64,000 nt of DNA, from assembly GCF_043195095.1 (NCBI RefSeq), contig NZ_JBAFWN010000001.1. One strand, given 5' to 3'. Below the pieces are notes generated by a model. It did not search any database. It was given only the letters and a program-made list of their open reading frames with translations, and was not told the origin of the DNA. The DNA is from NCEH01 sp043195095. Its GTDB lineage: Bacteria > Pseudomonadota > Alphaproteobacteria > Rhizobiales > Xanthobacteraceae. Positions 32,908 through 41,488 of this stretch are shown here, one piece after another; position 1 is the stretch's first letter; every line of letters begins with the position of its first letter. The translations under genes and the position numbers were made by a program.

Positions 32908-34062
32908 ATGATCGTGACCGCCATCCTGCCTATTGTCGCCGCATCGGCACAGGAAGCCGACCCTTCGGGAAGGCCCGCGCCCGTGCAGAACCCCTTCGAA
33001 CCCGCCCCCGCCAGCCGCGCCGTCATCGAATTTGCCCATGTGGGGAAAACCTATGCCGCCCGCGCGGGCACGCCGCTGGTGGCGGCCTTGGAGGATGTGA
33101 CCCTTTCCGTGCCCGAAGGGGCTATCGTCGGCGTCATCGGCCGCTCGGGCGCGGGCAAGTCCACCCTCATCCGCCTGGTGAACGGGCTGGAGCGGCCGAG
33201 CTCCGGGCGTGTCGTGGTGGACGGCACCGACATCACCGCCTTGTCGGAGACCGGCCTTCGCGCCGCGCGCCGCTCCATCGGCATGATCTTCCAGCATTTC
33301 AACCTGCTGTCCCGCCGCACCGCTTATGAGAACGTGGCCCTGCCGCTGGAGATCGCCGGCGTCTCGCGTCGCGAAATCAAGGCGCGGGTTGAACCGCTGC
33401 TCGATCTGGTGGGCCTTGCCGACAAGCGCGACCGCTATCCGGCCGAACTTTCCGGCGGGCAGAAGCAGCGCGTCGGCATCGCCCGCGCGCTCGCCACGCG
33501 CCCGCGCGTCCTGCTTTCCGACGAAGCCACCTCCGCCCTCGATCCGGAGACCACGAACCAGATCCTCGCCTTGCTGCGCAAGGTGAATGCCGAACTCAAG
33601 CTCACCGTGCTTTTGATCACCCACGAGATGGCGGTCATCAAGGCGGTGGCCAACCGGGTGGCGGTGCTGGATGGCGGGCGCATCGTGGAAGAAGGCCGCA
33701 CGTTCGAGATCTTCTCCCACCCCCGCCATGCGACCACCAAGGCGTTCATTTCCGCCGTCACCGGCACCGCGCTGCCGGCCCAGGTGGCGGATCGCCTGAA
33801 GCCGGTCCGCGTGGGAGAGGCGCAGGCGGTGCTACGCCTCGTCTTCACCGGCACCCATGCGACCGACCCGGTGCTGTCGCGCGTCGCGCGCCTGCTGGGC
33901 GTGGATGTGAACATCATCCAGGCCCAGGTGGACGATATCGCGGGCGAACCGTTCGGCGTCATCGTGGTGTCGGTGCCGGGCGACATCGCAACCGTGGCGG
34001 CCGTTAAGGCCGCCGTCACCGGGCTTGGTCTCGGCGTGGAGGTGCTTGGCTATGTTTCCTGA
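32908..34062 (+). CDS. metN: Methionine ABC importer ATP-binding protein
   Basis: 384 residues. ABC motifs: Walker A GRSGAGKST near residue 78, signature LSGGQKQR near 186, Walker B VLLSDEATSALDPETT near 206. The C-terminal 75 residues are a NIL (ACT-like) regulatory domain, diagnostic of MetN. The start may be the GTG at 32914, since GGAG lies six bases before it and only one base before ATG 32908. The N-terminus carries about 35 extra residues. It ends overlapping metI by 11 bases. Confidence 0.95.
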   Translation: MIVTAILPIVAASAQEADPSGRPAPVQNPFEPAPASRAVIEFAHVGKTYAARAGTPLVAALEDVTLSVPEGAIVGVIGRSGAGKSTLIRLVNGLERPSSGRVVVDGTDITALSETGLRAARRSIGMIFQHFNLLSRRTAYENVALPLEIAGVSRREIKARVEPLLDLVGLADKRDRYPAELSGGQKQRVGIARALATRPRVLLSDEATSALDPETTNQILALLRKVNAELKLTVLLITHEMAVIKAVANRVAVLDGGRIVEEGRTFEIFSHPRHATTKAFISAVTGTALPAQVADRLKPVRVGEAQAVLRLVFTGTHATDPVLSRVARLLGVDVNIIQAQVDDIAGEPFGVIVVSVPGDIATVAAVKAAVTGLGLGVEVLGYVS

Positions 34063-34732
34063 AATCCTGCCCCCCGCCATCGTCGATCTGCTGATCGAGG
34101 CCACCCGCCAGACCCTCTACATGGTCGCCGTCGCCGGGCTCATCGGCACCGCCATCGGCCTGCCTTTGGGCGTGTTCCTGGCCACCAGCCGCAGCGGCGA
34201 ATTGTTCGCCGCCCCGGTGCTGAACCACACGCTCGGACTGGTGGTGAACGCCGCCCGCTCCACGCCCTTCATCATATTGGTGGTGGCGATCATTCCCTTC
34301 ACCCGGCTGATCGCCGGCACCTCCATCGGCACCAATGCGGCCATCGTGCCGCTGACGGTGGCGGCGGCGCCCTTCATCGCGCGGCTGATCGAGGCCGCGA
34401 TCCGCGAGGTGGACCAGGGCCTGGTGGAAGCCGCCCGCGCCATGGGGGCGAGCCCGCTCCAGATCGTCGCCAAGGTGCTGCTGCCCGAGGCGCTCCCGGC
34501 CATCACCCTCGCGCTCACCCTCGCGGTGGTGAGTCTGCTCGGCTATTCCGCCATGGTGGGCGCGGTGGGCGGCGGCGGCCTCGGCGATCTCGGCATCCGC
34601 TTCGGCTACCAGCGCTTCATGCCCGACGTGATGGCCGCCGTGGTGATCGTCCTGATCCTCCTCGTGCAGGCGGTGCAGAGCTTCGGCGACCTGCTGGCCC
34701 GCCGCCTCGACAAGCGCAACCGGCGCGACTGA
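34052..34732 (+). CDS. metI: Methionine ABC importer permease
   Basis: 226 residues from ATG 34052, inside the end of metN. It has five hydrophobic segments. The EAA-loop region reads LVEAARAMGASPLQIVAKVL, followed by LPEALPAITLALTLAVVSLL and GYSAMVGAVGGGGLGDLGIR, which is characteristic of MetI. It forms the channel of the MetNIQ D-/L-methionine importer. Confidence 0.96.
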   Translation: MFPEILPPAIVDLLIEATRQTLYMVAVAGLIGTAIGLPLGVFLATSRSGELFAAPVLNHTLGLVVNAARSTPFIILVVAIIPFTRLIAGTSIGTNAAIVPLTVAAAPFIARLIEAAIREVDQGLVEAARAMGASPLQIVAKVLLPEALPAITLALTLAVVSLLGYSAMVGAVGGGGLGDLGIRFGYQRFMPDVMAAVVIVLILLVQAVQSFGDLLARRLDKRNRRD

Positions 34733-34757
34733 CCCGTTCCTTAAAGGAGATCCGAAA

Positions 34758-35549
34758 ATGAAAGTTCGCTTCCGCGCGCTCGCGACCGCGCTCACCCTCT
34801 CGTTCGTCCTGACGAACGCTCCGGCCTTCGCCGAGACCATTTCGGTGGGCGTCACCCCCGGTCCCCACGCCCAGATCCTGGAAGCGGTGAAGCCCATCGC
34901 CGCCAAGCAGGGCCTGGACATCAAGATCGTCGAATTTTCCGACTATGTGGTGCCGAACACCGCGCTCGATTCCGGCGAGATCCAGGCGAATTCGTTCCAG
35001 CACCAGCCCTATCTCGACAATCAGGTTGCCGATCGCGGCTATAAGATCGTCTCGGTGGGGCAGACGGTGAATTTCCCGATCGGCATTTATTCCAAGAAAT
35101 TCAAGAGCCTGGACGATCTGCCGGGGGGCGCGACCATCGCCATTCCCAACGACCCCACCAATGGCGGGCGGGTGCTGCTGCTGCTCGCGGACAAGGGCTA
35201 TATCAAGCTGCGCGACGGCGTCGGCTTCAAGCCGAGCGTGGCGGATATCATTGAAAACAAGAAGAAATTCAAGATCGTCGAGATCGACGCCGCCCAGCTG
35301 CCGCGCTCGCTTCCCGACGTGGATGCGGCCGGCATCAACACCAATTATGCCAAGGAAGCCGGCCTCGACCCGGTGAAGGACCCGATCCTGCGGGAAGACC
35401 CGAAGGGGCCTTATGTCAATGTCATCGCCGTGCGCACGCAAGACAAGGACAAGCCGTTCGTGAAGATCCTGGTGGAAAGCTATCGCTCGCCGGAGGTGAA
35501 GGACTTCATCCTCACCACCTTCAAGGGCGCCGTGCTTCCGAGCTGGTGA
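34758..35549 (+). CDS. metQ: Methionine-binding lipoprotein-type substrate-binding protein
   Basis: 263 residues. It has a signal peptide (ATALTLSFVLTNAPAFA) without a clear lipobox Cys, then the NlpA/MetQ family start ETISVGVTPGPHAQILEAVK, NSFQHQPYLDNQVADRGYKI, and the closing SPEVKDFILTTFKGAVLPSW. It delivers methionine to MetNI. A typical ribosome-binding site (AAAGGAG) precedes ATG 34758. It is the third gene of the operon, 25 bp after metI. Confidence 0.95.
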   Translation: MKVRFRALATALTLSFVLTNAPAFAETISVGVTPGPHAQILEAVKPIAAKQGLDIKIVEFSDYVVPNTALDSGEIQANSFQHQPYLDNQVADRGYKIVSVGQTVNFPIGIYSKKFKSLDDLPGGATIAIPNDPTNGGRVLLLLADKGYIKLRDGVGFKPSVADIIENKKKFKIVEIDAAQLPRSLPDVDAAGINTNYAKEAGLDPVKDPILREDPKGPYVNVIAVRTQDKDKPFVKILVESYRSPEVKDFILTTFKGAVLPSW

Positions 35550-35612
35550 ATTTTAGGACGGATGGAACGGCAGCTGCGATCCGGCTGCACGCGAACATCT
35601 TTCTCTACAGCG

Positions 35613-35721
35613 CGTGATGGCCGGGCTCGTCCCGGCCATCACGCCGGGCCGTTCGCGCCTGGATTTGAAACGCGGGTCCCGGCGGAGCCGCGTGGATGCA
35701 CGGGACAAGCCCGTGCATGAC
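35613..35721. repeat. Dispersed intergenic double-palindrome repeat, copy R4
   Basis: It starts ATGGCCGGGCTCGTCCCGGC followed by CAT and ends GGATGCACGGGACAAGCCCG followed by TGCATGAC. It is in the same orientation as R3, with a diverged middle. It lies between metQ and the convergent small gene and may serve as a terminator for both. Confidence 0.85.
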
Positions 35722-35764
35722 GGTCATCTGCTGAAGCGGCGTTCAGCCATAAAGGGGGGCGCCC

Positions 35765-36076
35765 TTAGGCGTTGGCTTCGAGGCGCGTGATCACGGCGGT
35801 GCGCGCTTCCTCGATCTGCTGCTCGTAATTGTCCGCGAGCGGCTCGCCCAAGGCATTTTCCAGCACGCCCCGCACCGCATAGAGCGCAGCCAGCTCGGCC
35901 GGGTGCTCCAGGTCGTCCCGCGCGTCCTGTTCCGCCGGATCGGACGTGATGCGGGAGATCAGATCCAGCAGAACCACCGCCACCGAGCGGTCCAGCGTCA
36001 TCACGACATCGCCGCTGGGCAAGGTGACGGAATCGGTGAGCGGCTCATTCTGGGGCGCGGACATGACGTTTTCCAT
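35765..36076 (-). CDS. Small acidic protein of unknown function
   Basis: 103 residues with no signal or membrane segment. It reads as two helical stretches (DRSVAVVLLDLISRITSDPA and PAELAALYAVRGVLENALGE) and a C-terminal helix (YEQQIEEARTAVITRLEANA). I do not recognise the family. It follows tam on the same strand 56 bp downstream, so the two may be co-transcribed. Confidence 0.7.
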   Translation of the reverse strand: MENVMSAPQNEPLTDSVTLPSGDVVMTLDRSVAVVLLDLISRITSDPAEQDARDDLEHPAELAALYAVRGVLENALGEPLADNYEQQIEEARTAVITRLEANA

Positions 36077-36132
36077 TCAAGGATTGATGGGCAAAGCCTA
36101 GAGAGCGTTTGCGGCGCGGGCGCGACCTTGCG

Positions 36133-36906
36133 TCAGCGCCGGGCGACGAGGAACAGGCGCGGGAAGGCAAGCAAGGCCTTGCCGTCCGCCCGCAGCGGAT
36201 AAGCGGCCGCGAGGCGCGCCTGATAGGCGGCGATAAATTCCATCCGCTCCGCCGCGTCCAGCGGGTCGAGAAACGGACGCAGGCCCGTGGACTTCAGCCA
36301 TTCCACGATCGCGCCGTGCCCGTCCAGCGGGTGATAATAAGTGGTGCGCCAGATATCGACCTGAGCGGCTCCTGCGATCAGGAGATTATAATACTCGCCC
36401 GCTGAAGGCAGCTCGGTGCGCGCGCCCACCGCATCCGCCAGCTTTTCCGCCCACGGGCCATCCTGCGCGGTCTCGCGCATGGCGACATGGGAGGGCTGGT
36501 CGAGATTGTCCGGCATCTGCACCGCCAGCACCCCGCCGGGCGCCAGCAGGGACAAGAGGCGCGGAAACAGCGCCGCGTGGTGCGGCACCCATTGCAGCAC
36601 CGCATTGGCGAAGATCAGGTCCGCCGGCCGATCGAGCGTGAAGGTGGAGGCATCGCCTGCCTCGAAGCGCGCGCCGGGCAGGCGCTTGCGGGCGGCCTCC
36701 AGCATGGCCGGCGAGGTGTCGATGCCGAGCACATCGGCGCCGGGAAAGCGTTGCGCCACCAGCTCGGTGGAATTGCCCGGCCCACAGCCGAGATCGACGG
36801 CGAATTGCGCCTCTGCGAGCGGCACGTGGGACAGCAGATCCCGCGCGGGGCGGGTGCGCTCGTCCTCGAACTTGAGATATTGGCGGGCGTTCCAGTCCTC
36901 GGCCAT
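36133..36906 (-). CDS. tam: Trans-aconitate 2-methyltransferase
   Basis: 257 residues. SAM-binding motif I is VDLGCGPGNSTELVAQRFPG near residue 40. The Tam family start WNARQYLKFEDERTRPARDL and the segments FANAVLQWVPHH and VQMPDNLDQPSHVAMRE are diagnostic. The enzyme methylates trans-aconitate, relieving its inhibition of the citrate cycle. It is downstream of ettA on the same strand with a hairpin between them. Confidence 0.94.
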   Translation of the reverse strand: MAEDWNARQYLKFEDERTRPARDLLSHVPLAEAQFAVDLGCGPGNSTELVAQRFPGADVLGIDTSPAMLEAARKRLPGARFEAGDASTFTLDRPADLIFANAVLQWVPHHAALFPRLLSLLAPGGVLAVQMPDNLDQPSHVAMRETAQDGPWAEKLADAVGARTELPSAGEYYNLLIAGAAQVDIWRTTYYHPLDGHGAIVEWLKSTGLRPFLDPLDAAERMEFIAAYQARLAAAYPLRADGKALLAFPRLFLVARR

Positions 36907-36930
36907 GGCAGCACTCCGCGTTTCAAAGCA

Positions 36931-36960
36931 GAAAGGCGGGCGGCGGACCGCCCGCCTTTC
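36931..36960 (-). terminator. Hairpin terminator downstream of ettA
   Basis: A perfect 13-bp stem GAAAGGCGGGCGG / CCGCCCGCCTTTC closes on a 4-base loop. It lies three bases after the ettA stop codon and before the tam start. The short T stretch makes intrinsic termination plausible. Confidence 0.75.
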
Positions 36961-36962
36961 GA

Positions 36963-38618
36963 TCAGCGGCCGAACTTCTTGTAGTGGATGCGCTTGGGAA
37001 TGATGGAATCGATGCCGAGGCGCCGCTTCTTGTCTTCCTCATAGTCCGCGAAATTGCCCTCGAACCATTCCACATGGCTGTCGCCCTCGAAGGCCAGCAT
37101 GTGGGTGGCGATGCGATCCAGGAAGAAGCGATCATGCGAGATGATGACGGCGCAGCCGGCATAATCTTCCAGCGCCTCTTCCAGGGCGCGCAGGGTTTCC
37201 ACGTCCAGATCGTTGGTCGGTTCGTCGAGCAGCAGCACATTGCCGCCGCGCTGGAGCGTGCGGGCAAGGTGCACGCGGTTGCGCTCGCCGCCCGAGAGCA
37301 TGCCGACCTTCTTCTGCTGGTCGCCGCCCTTGAAATTGAAGGCCGCGCAATAGGCGCGCGAAGGAATTTCCTTCTTGCCGACATAGATGACTTCGTTGCC
37401 GCCGGAGATTTCCTCCCAGACGGTCTTCTTGTCGTCCAGCGCGTCACGGCTCTGGTCCACATAGCCGAGCTTCACCGATTCACCGATGGTGATCGAGCCG
37501 CTGTCGGGCTTCTCCTGGCCGGTGATCATGCGGAACAGCGTGGTCTTGCCCGCGCCGTTGGGCCCGATGACGCCGACGATGCCGCCCGGCGGCAGCTTGA
37601 AGGAGAGATCGTCGATCAGCAGGCGATCGCCGAACGCCTTGTTGAGATGGTCGAAGGCGATGACGTTCTGCCCCAGGCGCTCGGCCACGGGAATGACGAT
37701 CTGCGTCGCCGAGGGCATGCGCTCGGAGGCCTTCTCCAGCAATTCCTCATAGCGCTGGATACGCGCCTTGCTCTTGGCCTGGCGGGCACGGGGCGAAGTG
37801 CCCATCCATTCCTGCTCGCGGGCGAGCGCGCGCTGGCGCGCCTCGTCCTCGCGGCCTTCCTGGGTCAGGCGCTTCTGCTTCTGCCCGAGCCAGGAGGAAT
37901 AATTGCCCTCGTAGGGGATGCCGCGGCCGCGATCGAGCTCCAGGATCCAGCCGGTGACATTGTCGAGGAAGTAGCGGTCATGGGTGACGATCAGGATCGC
38001 ACCCGGATAAGAGCGCAGATGGCCTTCGAGCCAGGCGGTGGTTTCCGCGTCCAGATGGTTGGTCGGTTCGTCGAGCAGGAGCAGTTCCGGCTGTTCCAGC
38101 AACAGGCGGCACAGGGCGACGCGGCGGCGCTCGCCACCCGAGAGCTTGGCGACGTCGGCGTCATCCGAGGGGACGCGCAGGGCGTCCATCGCCTGGTCCA
38201 CCTTGCTGTCGAGATCCCACAGGCCCTGGCCTTCGATCTCGTCCTGCAGGCGGGTCATCTCGTCCGCCGTCTCGTCGGAATAATTCATGGCGAGCTCGTT
38301 ATAGCGATCGAGGATCGCCTTCTGCTTCGCCACGCCGTCCATGACGTTCTCGCGCACGCTCTTGGTGGGATCGAGCTGCGGCTCCTGGGCGAGATAACCC
38401 ACGCGCACGCCTTCCGCCGGGCGGGCCTCGCCGGTGAAGTCCTTGTCCATCCCGGCCATGATCTTCAGCAGGGTGGACTTACCGGCACCGTTCGCGCCCA
38501 GCACGCCGATCTTGGCGTCCGGGTAGAAAGACAGGTGCACGTTGTCGAGCACCTTCTTGCCGCCAGGATAGGCCTTGGTGAGGCCATGCATGTGATAGGC
38601 ATATTGATAGGACGCCAT
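36963..38618 (-). CDS. ettA: Energy-dependent translational throttle protein (ABC-F)
   Basis: 551 residues with two ABC domains and no membrane part. Walker A motifs are GANGAGKSTLLK near 40 and GPNGAGKTTLFR near 352. Signatures are LSGGERRRVALCRLL near 160 and LSGGERNRVHLARTL near 440. The inter-domain linker is basic. Length and start (YQYAYHMHGLTKAYPGGKKV) match EttA. It gates the first elongation step on the ribosome in response to ATP/ADP. Confidence 0.96.
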   Translation of the reverse strand: MASYQYAYHMHGLTKAYPGGKKVLDNVHLSFYPDAKIGVLGANGAGKSTLLKIMAGMDKDFTGEARPAEGVRVGYLAQEPQLDPTKSVRENVMDGVAKQKAILDRYNELAMNYSDETADEMTRLQDEIEGQGLWDLDSKVDQAMDALRVPSDDADVAKLSGGERRRVALCRLLLEQPELLLLDEPTNHLDAETTAWLEGHLRSYPGAILIVTHDRYFLDNVTGWILELDRGRGIPYEGNYSSWLGQKQKRLTQEGREDEARQRALAREQEWMGTSPRARQAKSKARIQRYEELLEKASERMPSATQIVIPVAERLGQNVIAFDHLNKAFGDRLLIDDLSFKLPPGGIVGVIGPNGAGKTTLFRMITGQEKPDSGSITIGESVKLGYVDQSRDALDDKKTVWEEISGGNEVIYVGKKEIPSRAYCAAFNFKGGDQQKKVGMLSGGERNRVHLARTLQRGGNVLLLDEPTNDLDVETLRALEEALEDYAGCAVIISHDRFFLDRIATHMLAFEGDSHVEWFEGNFADYEEDKKRRLGIDSIIPKRIHYKKFGR

Positions 38619-38721
38619 GCGCCACCGGCTCCGGAAAAGGGATGCAGGAAAGTTGCCGCCGTTCTAGCCTCCTGTGAAGACGCGGGCAAGCAAGCCCGTC
38701 GCAGATCCGAAGGAGACGCAT

Positions 38722-39258
38722 ATGGGCGGACCGCACGATCATCCCCACACGCAGGGCGACCACAGCCACGGCCCGGACACCGGCGCGGCCCCCATCCCCT
38801 CCCCCGGCATCGACTGGCGCACCAACGGCGTGAAGGTGATCCCCGGCGACGATCTCGACCCCAACACGGCCCAGACGCCGGGCATGAACCGCGCCACGGC
38901 GATCAACCGGGCCCGCGCCGGGGCCGAGAAGCTCTGGGCCGGCACGGTGCATATCCATCCCGACGCCAAGACCGGGGCGCATCACCATGGCGATCTGGAA
39001 AGCGTGATCTTCGTGGTGAAGGGCAAGGCGCGCATGCGCTGGGGCGACCATCTGGAATTCACCGCCGAGGCGGGCCCCGGCGATTTCATCTACGTGCCGC
39101 CCTATGTGCCGCACCAGGAAATCAACGCGTCGCCGGACGAAACGCTGGAATGCGTGCTGGTGCGCTCGGGCCAGGAGCCCGTTGTGGTGAACCTCGATAT
39201 CGAGCCTGTGGAAAAACCCACCGCCGTCAAATGGATCGACTCGATCCACAAGGAATGA
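38722..39258 (+). CDS. Cupin-domain protein with His-rich N-terminus
   Basis: 178 residues from ATG 38722 (AAGGAG eight bases upstream). The N-terminus is His-rich (GGPHDHPHTQGDHSHGPDT). The cupin core shows KTGAHHHGDLESVIFVVKGK and PGDFIYVPPYVPHQEINAS, with the metal-binding histidines and Glu in GxxxHHH-x-E and the second-motif His. It is likely a metal-dependent small-molecule enzyme or sensor; the substrate is unknown. It diverges from ettA. Confidence 0.87.
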   Translation: MGGPHDHPHTQGDHSHGPDTGAAPIPSPGIDWRTNGVKVIPGDDLDPNTAQTPGMNRATAINRARAGAEKLWAGTVHIHPDAKTGAHHHGDLESVIFVVKGKARMRWGDHLEFTAEAGPGDFIYVPPYVPHQEINASPDETLECVLVRSGQEPVVVNLDIEPVEKPTAVKWIDSIHKE

Positions 39259-39434
39259 GCCGGCGAAAGGGTTTGCTGGCCATTGGCGGGGTGCGCGGCA
39301 CGGCACGCTCCGCTGCCGCCCGGCGGATTTTTCCCCAGCCCGGCGAGAAAGGGCGCGAAAGCCTGTTGCAATCCGGATTTCGTTTTGGCATAGACACGCA
39401 CCTGCCCGGCGCCACACCGCCACGGCAGATGGAT

Positions 39435-39509
39435 GCGGGTGTAGCTCAGGGGTAGAGCACAACCTTGCCAAGGTTGGGGTCGAGGGTTCGAATCCCTTCG
39501 CCCGCTCCA
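39435..39509 (+). tRNA. tRNA-Gly (anticodon GCC)
   Basis: The cloverleaf is visible: acceptor GCGGGTG / CGCCCGC, D arm AGCTCAGGGGTAGAGCA, anticodon stem CAACC / GGTTG with loop TTGCCAA, T arm GAGGGTTCGAATCCCTTC, and CCA encoded at 39507-39509. The region to the right is accessory in character. Confidence 0.97.
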
Positions 39510-39541
39510 AATTCTCCCAATAAATTCAGAGCGTTATGGTA

Positions 39542-39603
39542 GGGCCGCCGCAAGGCGGCCCATCGCTTCTCGTCGCTTACATTCTGGCGATCAAAAATGT
39601 AAG
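39542..39603. other. Hairpin and inverted repeat after tRNA-Gly
   Basis: GGGCCGCC-GCAA-GGCGGCCC (39542-39561) is a perfect 8-bp stem with a GNRA loop but no T run. It is followed by CTTACATT (39576-39583) and its inverted copy AATGTAAG (39596-39603), with a further CATGTAAGC at about 39607. These lie directly behind the tRNA and could be remnants of an integration site. No integrase gene is seen. Confidence 0.5.
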
Positions 39604-39682
39604 CCCCATGTAAGCAGCTGGTCGAAATCTGGGTGCGGCTTGGACGTGCTCCGGCGCGCTTATCAAGTCACCGCATCCAGCA

Positions 39683-40315
39683 TCAACCTTCAGGCGTTGC
39701 ATTTCCACGCCGCGACAAGAGCACCAATTCGGCCGCTTCTTCGGCGTCGTTCAGGAGCATCTTACGTGGCGCGCCTAACTGCGCATGCATCGTTAGACCG
39801 CGGGCAAGGTCGATAACCTGGCGCGCGCGCGTGGCGACAGGAAAGTCAGATGGGATTTCTCCCGCGCTGATCCCGTCGCGGAAGCGGCGTTCCACGAGCG
39901 CTACGCCACCAGCGGCTGCGTCCTTCAGAAACTGCCTGACTTCAGCGTCGTCCACGAGCGGCGCGACGCACACCATCAGGCATCCCCGGACCGACCCTTC
40001 TTCGGTCGCAACTTCCACGGCGTGCCTCAGGAAGCCGGCGATCGCGTCGCGAAGAGCCGGTGGCGAGAAGAGCGCCTTCGCTGCGCCTGCACCCTTCCGC
40101 TCAGCATACGCCCGAAGGACACGCAGGAAGAGCGTTCGCTTGTCTCCGAAGACGGAATACAGGCTTTGCCGCCCCACACCCATGCCCGCGATGAGATCGT
40201 CGATCGCTACACCGTCGTAGCTTTTCGACCAGAAGATCTGCGTGGCTTTGTCCAGTGCCTCGCTCTCGTCGAAGGTTCGGGGGCGCCCGCGACCCCTGCT
40301 CGAATTCTTTAGCAT
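39683..40315 (-). CDS. TetR-family regulator with QacR/AcrR-like HTH
   Basis: 210 residues from ATG 40315; the TTG at 40324 is a less likely start. A basic N-terminus (GRGRPRTFDESEALDKATQI) is followed by the HTH VAIDDLIAGMGVGRQSLYSV, and the C-terminal region contains GCLMVCVAPLVDD. This is the group often found beside oxidoreductases. It is divergent from the SDR at 40430. Two copies of GTCCAAAAAT lie between them, one starting four bases upstream of the start codon. Confidence 0.92.
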   Translation of the reverse strand: MLKNSSRGRGRPRTFDESEALDKATQIFWSKSYDGVAIDDLIAGMGVGRQSLYSVFGDKRTLFLRVLRAYAERKGAGAAKALFSPPALRDAIAGFLRHAVEVATEEGSVRGCLMVCVAPLVDDAEVRQFLKDAAAGGVALVERRFRDGISAGEIPSDFPVATRARQVIDLARGLTMHAQLGAPRKMLLNDAEEAAELVLLSRRGNATPEG

Positions 40316-40318
40316 CTG

Positions 40319-40376
40319 GTCCAAAAATCCTTGACCACGTGTCCCGCCCGAATATATTAGTAATCAGTCCAAAAAT
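40319..40376. promoter_or_regulatory. Paired GTCCAAAAAT boxes between TetR and SDR genes
   Basis: GTCCAAAAAT occurs at 40319-40328 and 40367-40376, 48 bases apart, with the AT-rich AATATATTAG between them. A third copy is at 41446-41455, before the next SDR gene. The direct repeats, and their placement over the TetR start region, suggest binding sites for this TetR. Confidence 0.6.
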
Positions 40377-40429
40377 AGCAAGCTGGCTCGTGGCCTGACG
40401 ATCCGGCCTTCTCTCACGGCGGAACCAAT

Positions 40430-41404
40430 ATGAGACACTCAACCGCTCTGGTCACCGGCGCTACGTCCGGGCTTGGTTATGCCGCAGCTCGCTTGCTCGC
40501 CAACGGGGGATGGCAAGAGGTCATAATAACGGGACGCAATCTGGACAAGACCAAGAAAACCGCCGCTCAGCTTGCGAATGAGACCAAGAAACGGGTGTTC
40601 ACGCCGCTTGAGCTTGATTTGAACAAGGCCGCCAGCGCCAAGTCTGCGGTCGCCGAGTTGGTCAAACGCGGTCGGCCGATTGATTTCCTGCTGCTCAATG
40701 CCGGATTGGTCCCAACCAAGAAGCGCGTGATTACTGCGGAGGGCGTTGAAGCTTCTCAGGCCCCGCTGATCGGCCATCATGAACGGGCTGTCGGGTTGCT
40801 CAATGCCGATCTCCTGAGCCCCGACGCGCGGATTGTTATCACCAGCGCGGAGCCTGCCCGCGGGGGCGTGCCTATGTTCAAATATACCGACCTGCCGGCG
40901 TTCGCGGCGAAATACTACGGGGACGACCAAACCGCGGCTGCTGAAGCTCTCATTCGCAGCGGACCAAACGTGAAGTACTCGCCTAACACTGCGTATGCCG
41001 ACGCAAAGCTCATGATCGCCTGGTGGGCCGAGGCGCTGGCGCGCCGGCTATCGTCCGATATGGCCGTCTATGCTGTCTCGCCCGGTGCGTCGAACGCCAC
41101 CAATGTCGCACGAAACGCCGGCCCATTGTTGAAGTATCTGATGATTCCAATCGTGAACCTCATTCCCGGCATGAATCAGACGCCGGAGACTGCGGCCGGT
41201 CGCTACATCCAGGCGTCGGAGTTTGGAACCAACGTCTCAGGGCAATTCTTCGCCTCGGCCAAGGGGAAGTTCTCAGGCCCAATGGAACTGCAGCGCGAGC
41301 CACACCTCCACGACCGCGCCAGCCAGGAAGCCGCGTGGCAGGCCGTCGTTAAGGTCTCCGGCGTCGACCTGTCTCACCCGGCATCTTTGAGGGCGGTGTC
41401 CTAA
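40430..41404 (+). CDS. SDR-family oxidoreductase (long form)
   Basis: 324 residues. The cofactor motif TGATSGLG is near residue 9, LLNAG near 88 replaces the usual NNAG, and Tyr/Lys are in YADAK near 188. The C-terminal extension with PETAAGRYIQASEFGTNVSG is typical of the retinol-dehydrogenase-like SDR group. It is divergent from the TetR gene. Base composition is less GC-rich than the flanking core genes. Confidence 0.88.
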   Translation: MRHSTALVTGATSGLGYAAARLLANGGWQEVIITGRNLDKTKKTAAQLANETKKRVFTPLELDLNKAASAKSAVAELVKRGRPIDFLLLNAGLVPTKKRVITAEGVEASQAPLIGHHERAVGLLNADLLSPDARIVITSAEPARGGVPMFKYTDLPAFAAKYYGDDQTAAAEALIRSGPNVKYSPNTAYADAKLMIAWWAEALARRLSSDMAVYAVSPGASNATNVARNAGPLLKYLMIPIVNLIPGMNQTPETAAGRYIQASEFGTNVSGQFFASAKGKFSGPMELQREPHLHDRASQEAAWQAVVKVSGVDLSHPASLRAVS

Positions 41405-41445
41405 CACCTGACCGCCGCCACGGCGCAGAAATATCATCCTAAATT

Positions 41446-41455
41446 GTCCAAAAAT
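41446..41455 (+). promoter_or_regulatory. Third GTCCAAAAAT box, upstream of SDR/cupin genes
   Basis: It is identical to the two boxes at 40319 and 40367, and lies 33 bases before the SDR start codon at 41489. This suggests the second transcription unit belongs to the same regulon. Confidence 0.5.
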
Positions 41456-41488
41456 ACGCAGGCGCAATGGCGTCCGAGGAGAATGTGA

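Noticed and set aside
36984..39455. Plus-strand open frame of 823 residues over ettA and beyond
   Set aside because: It is antisense to ettA and runs on out of frame through the cupin gene; the real genes have ABC-F and cupin motifs.
39542..39561. GC-rich hairpin after tRNA-Gly as a terminator
   Set aside because: The stem is perfect, but there is no following T run; left as an unexplained structure.
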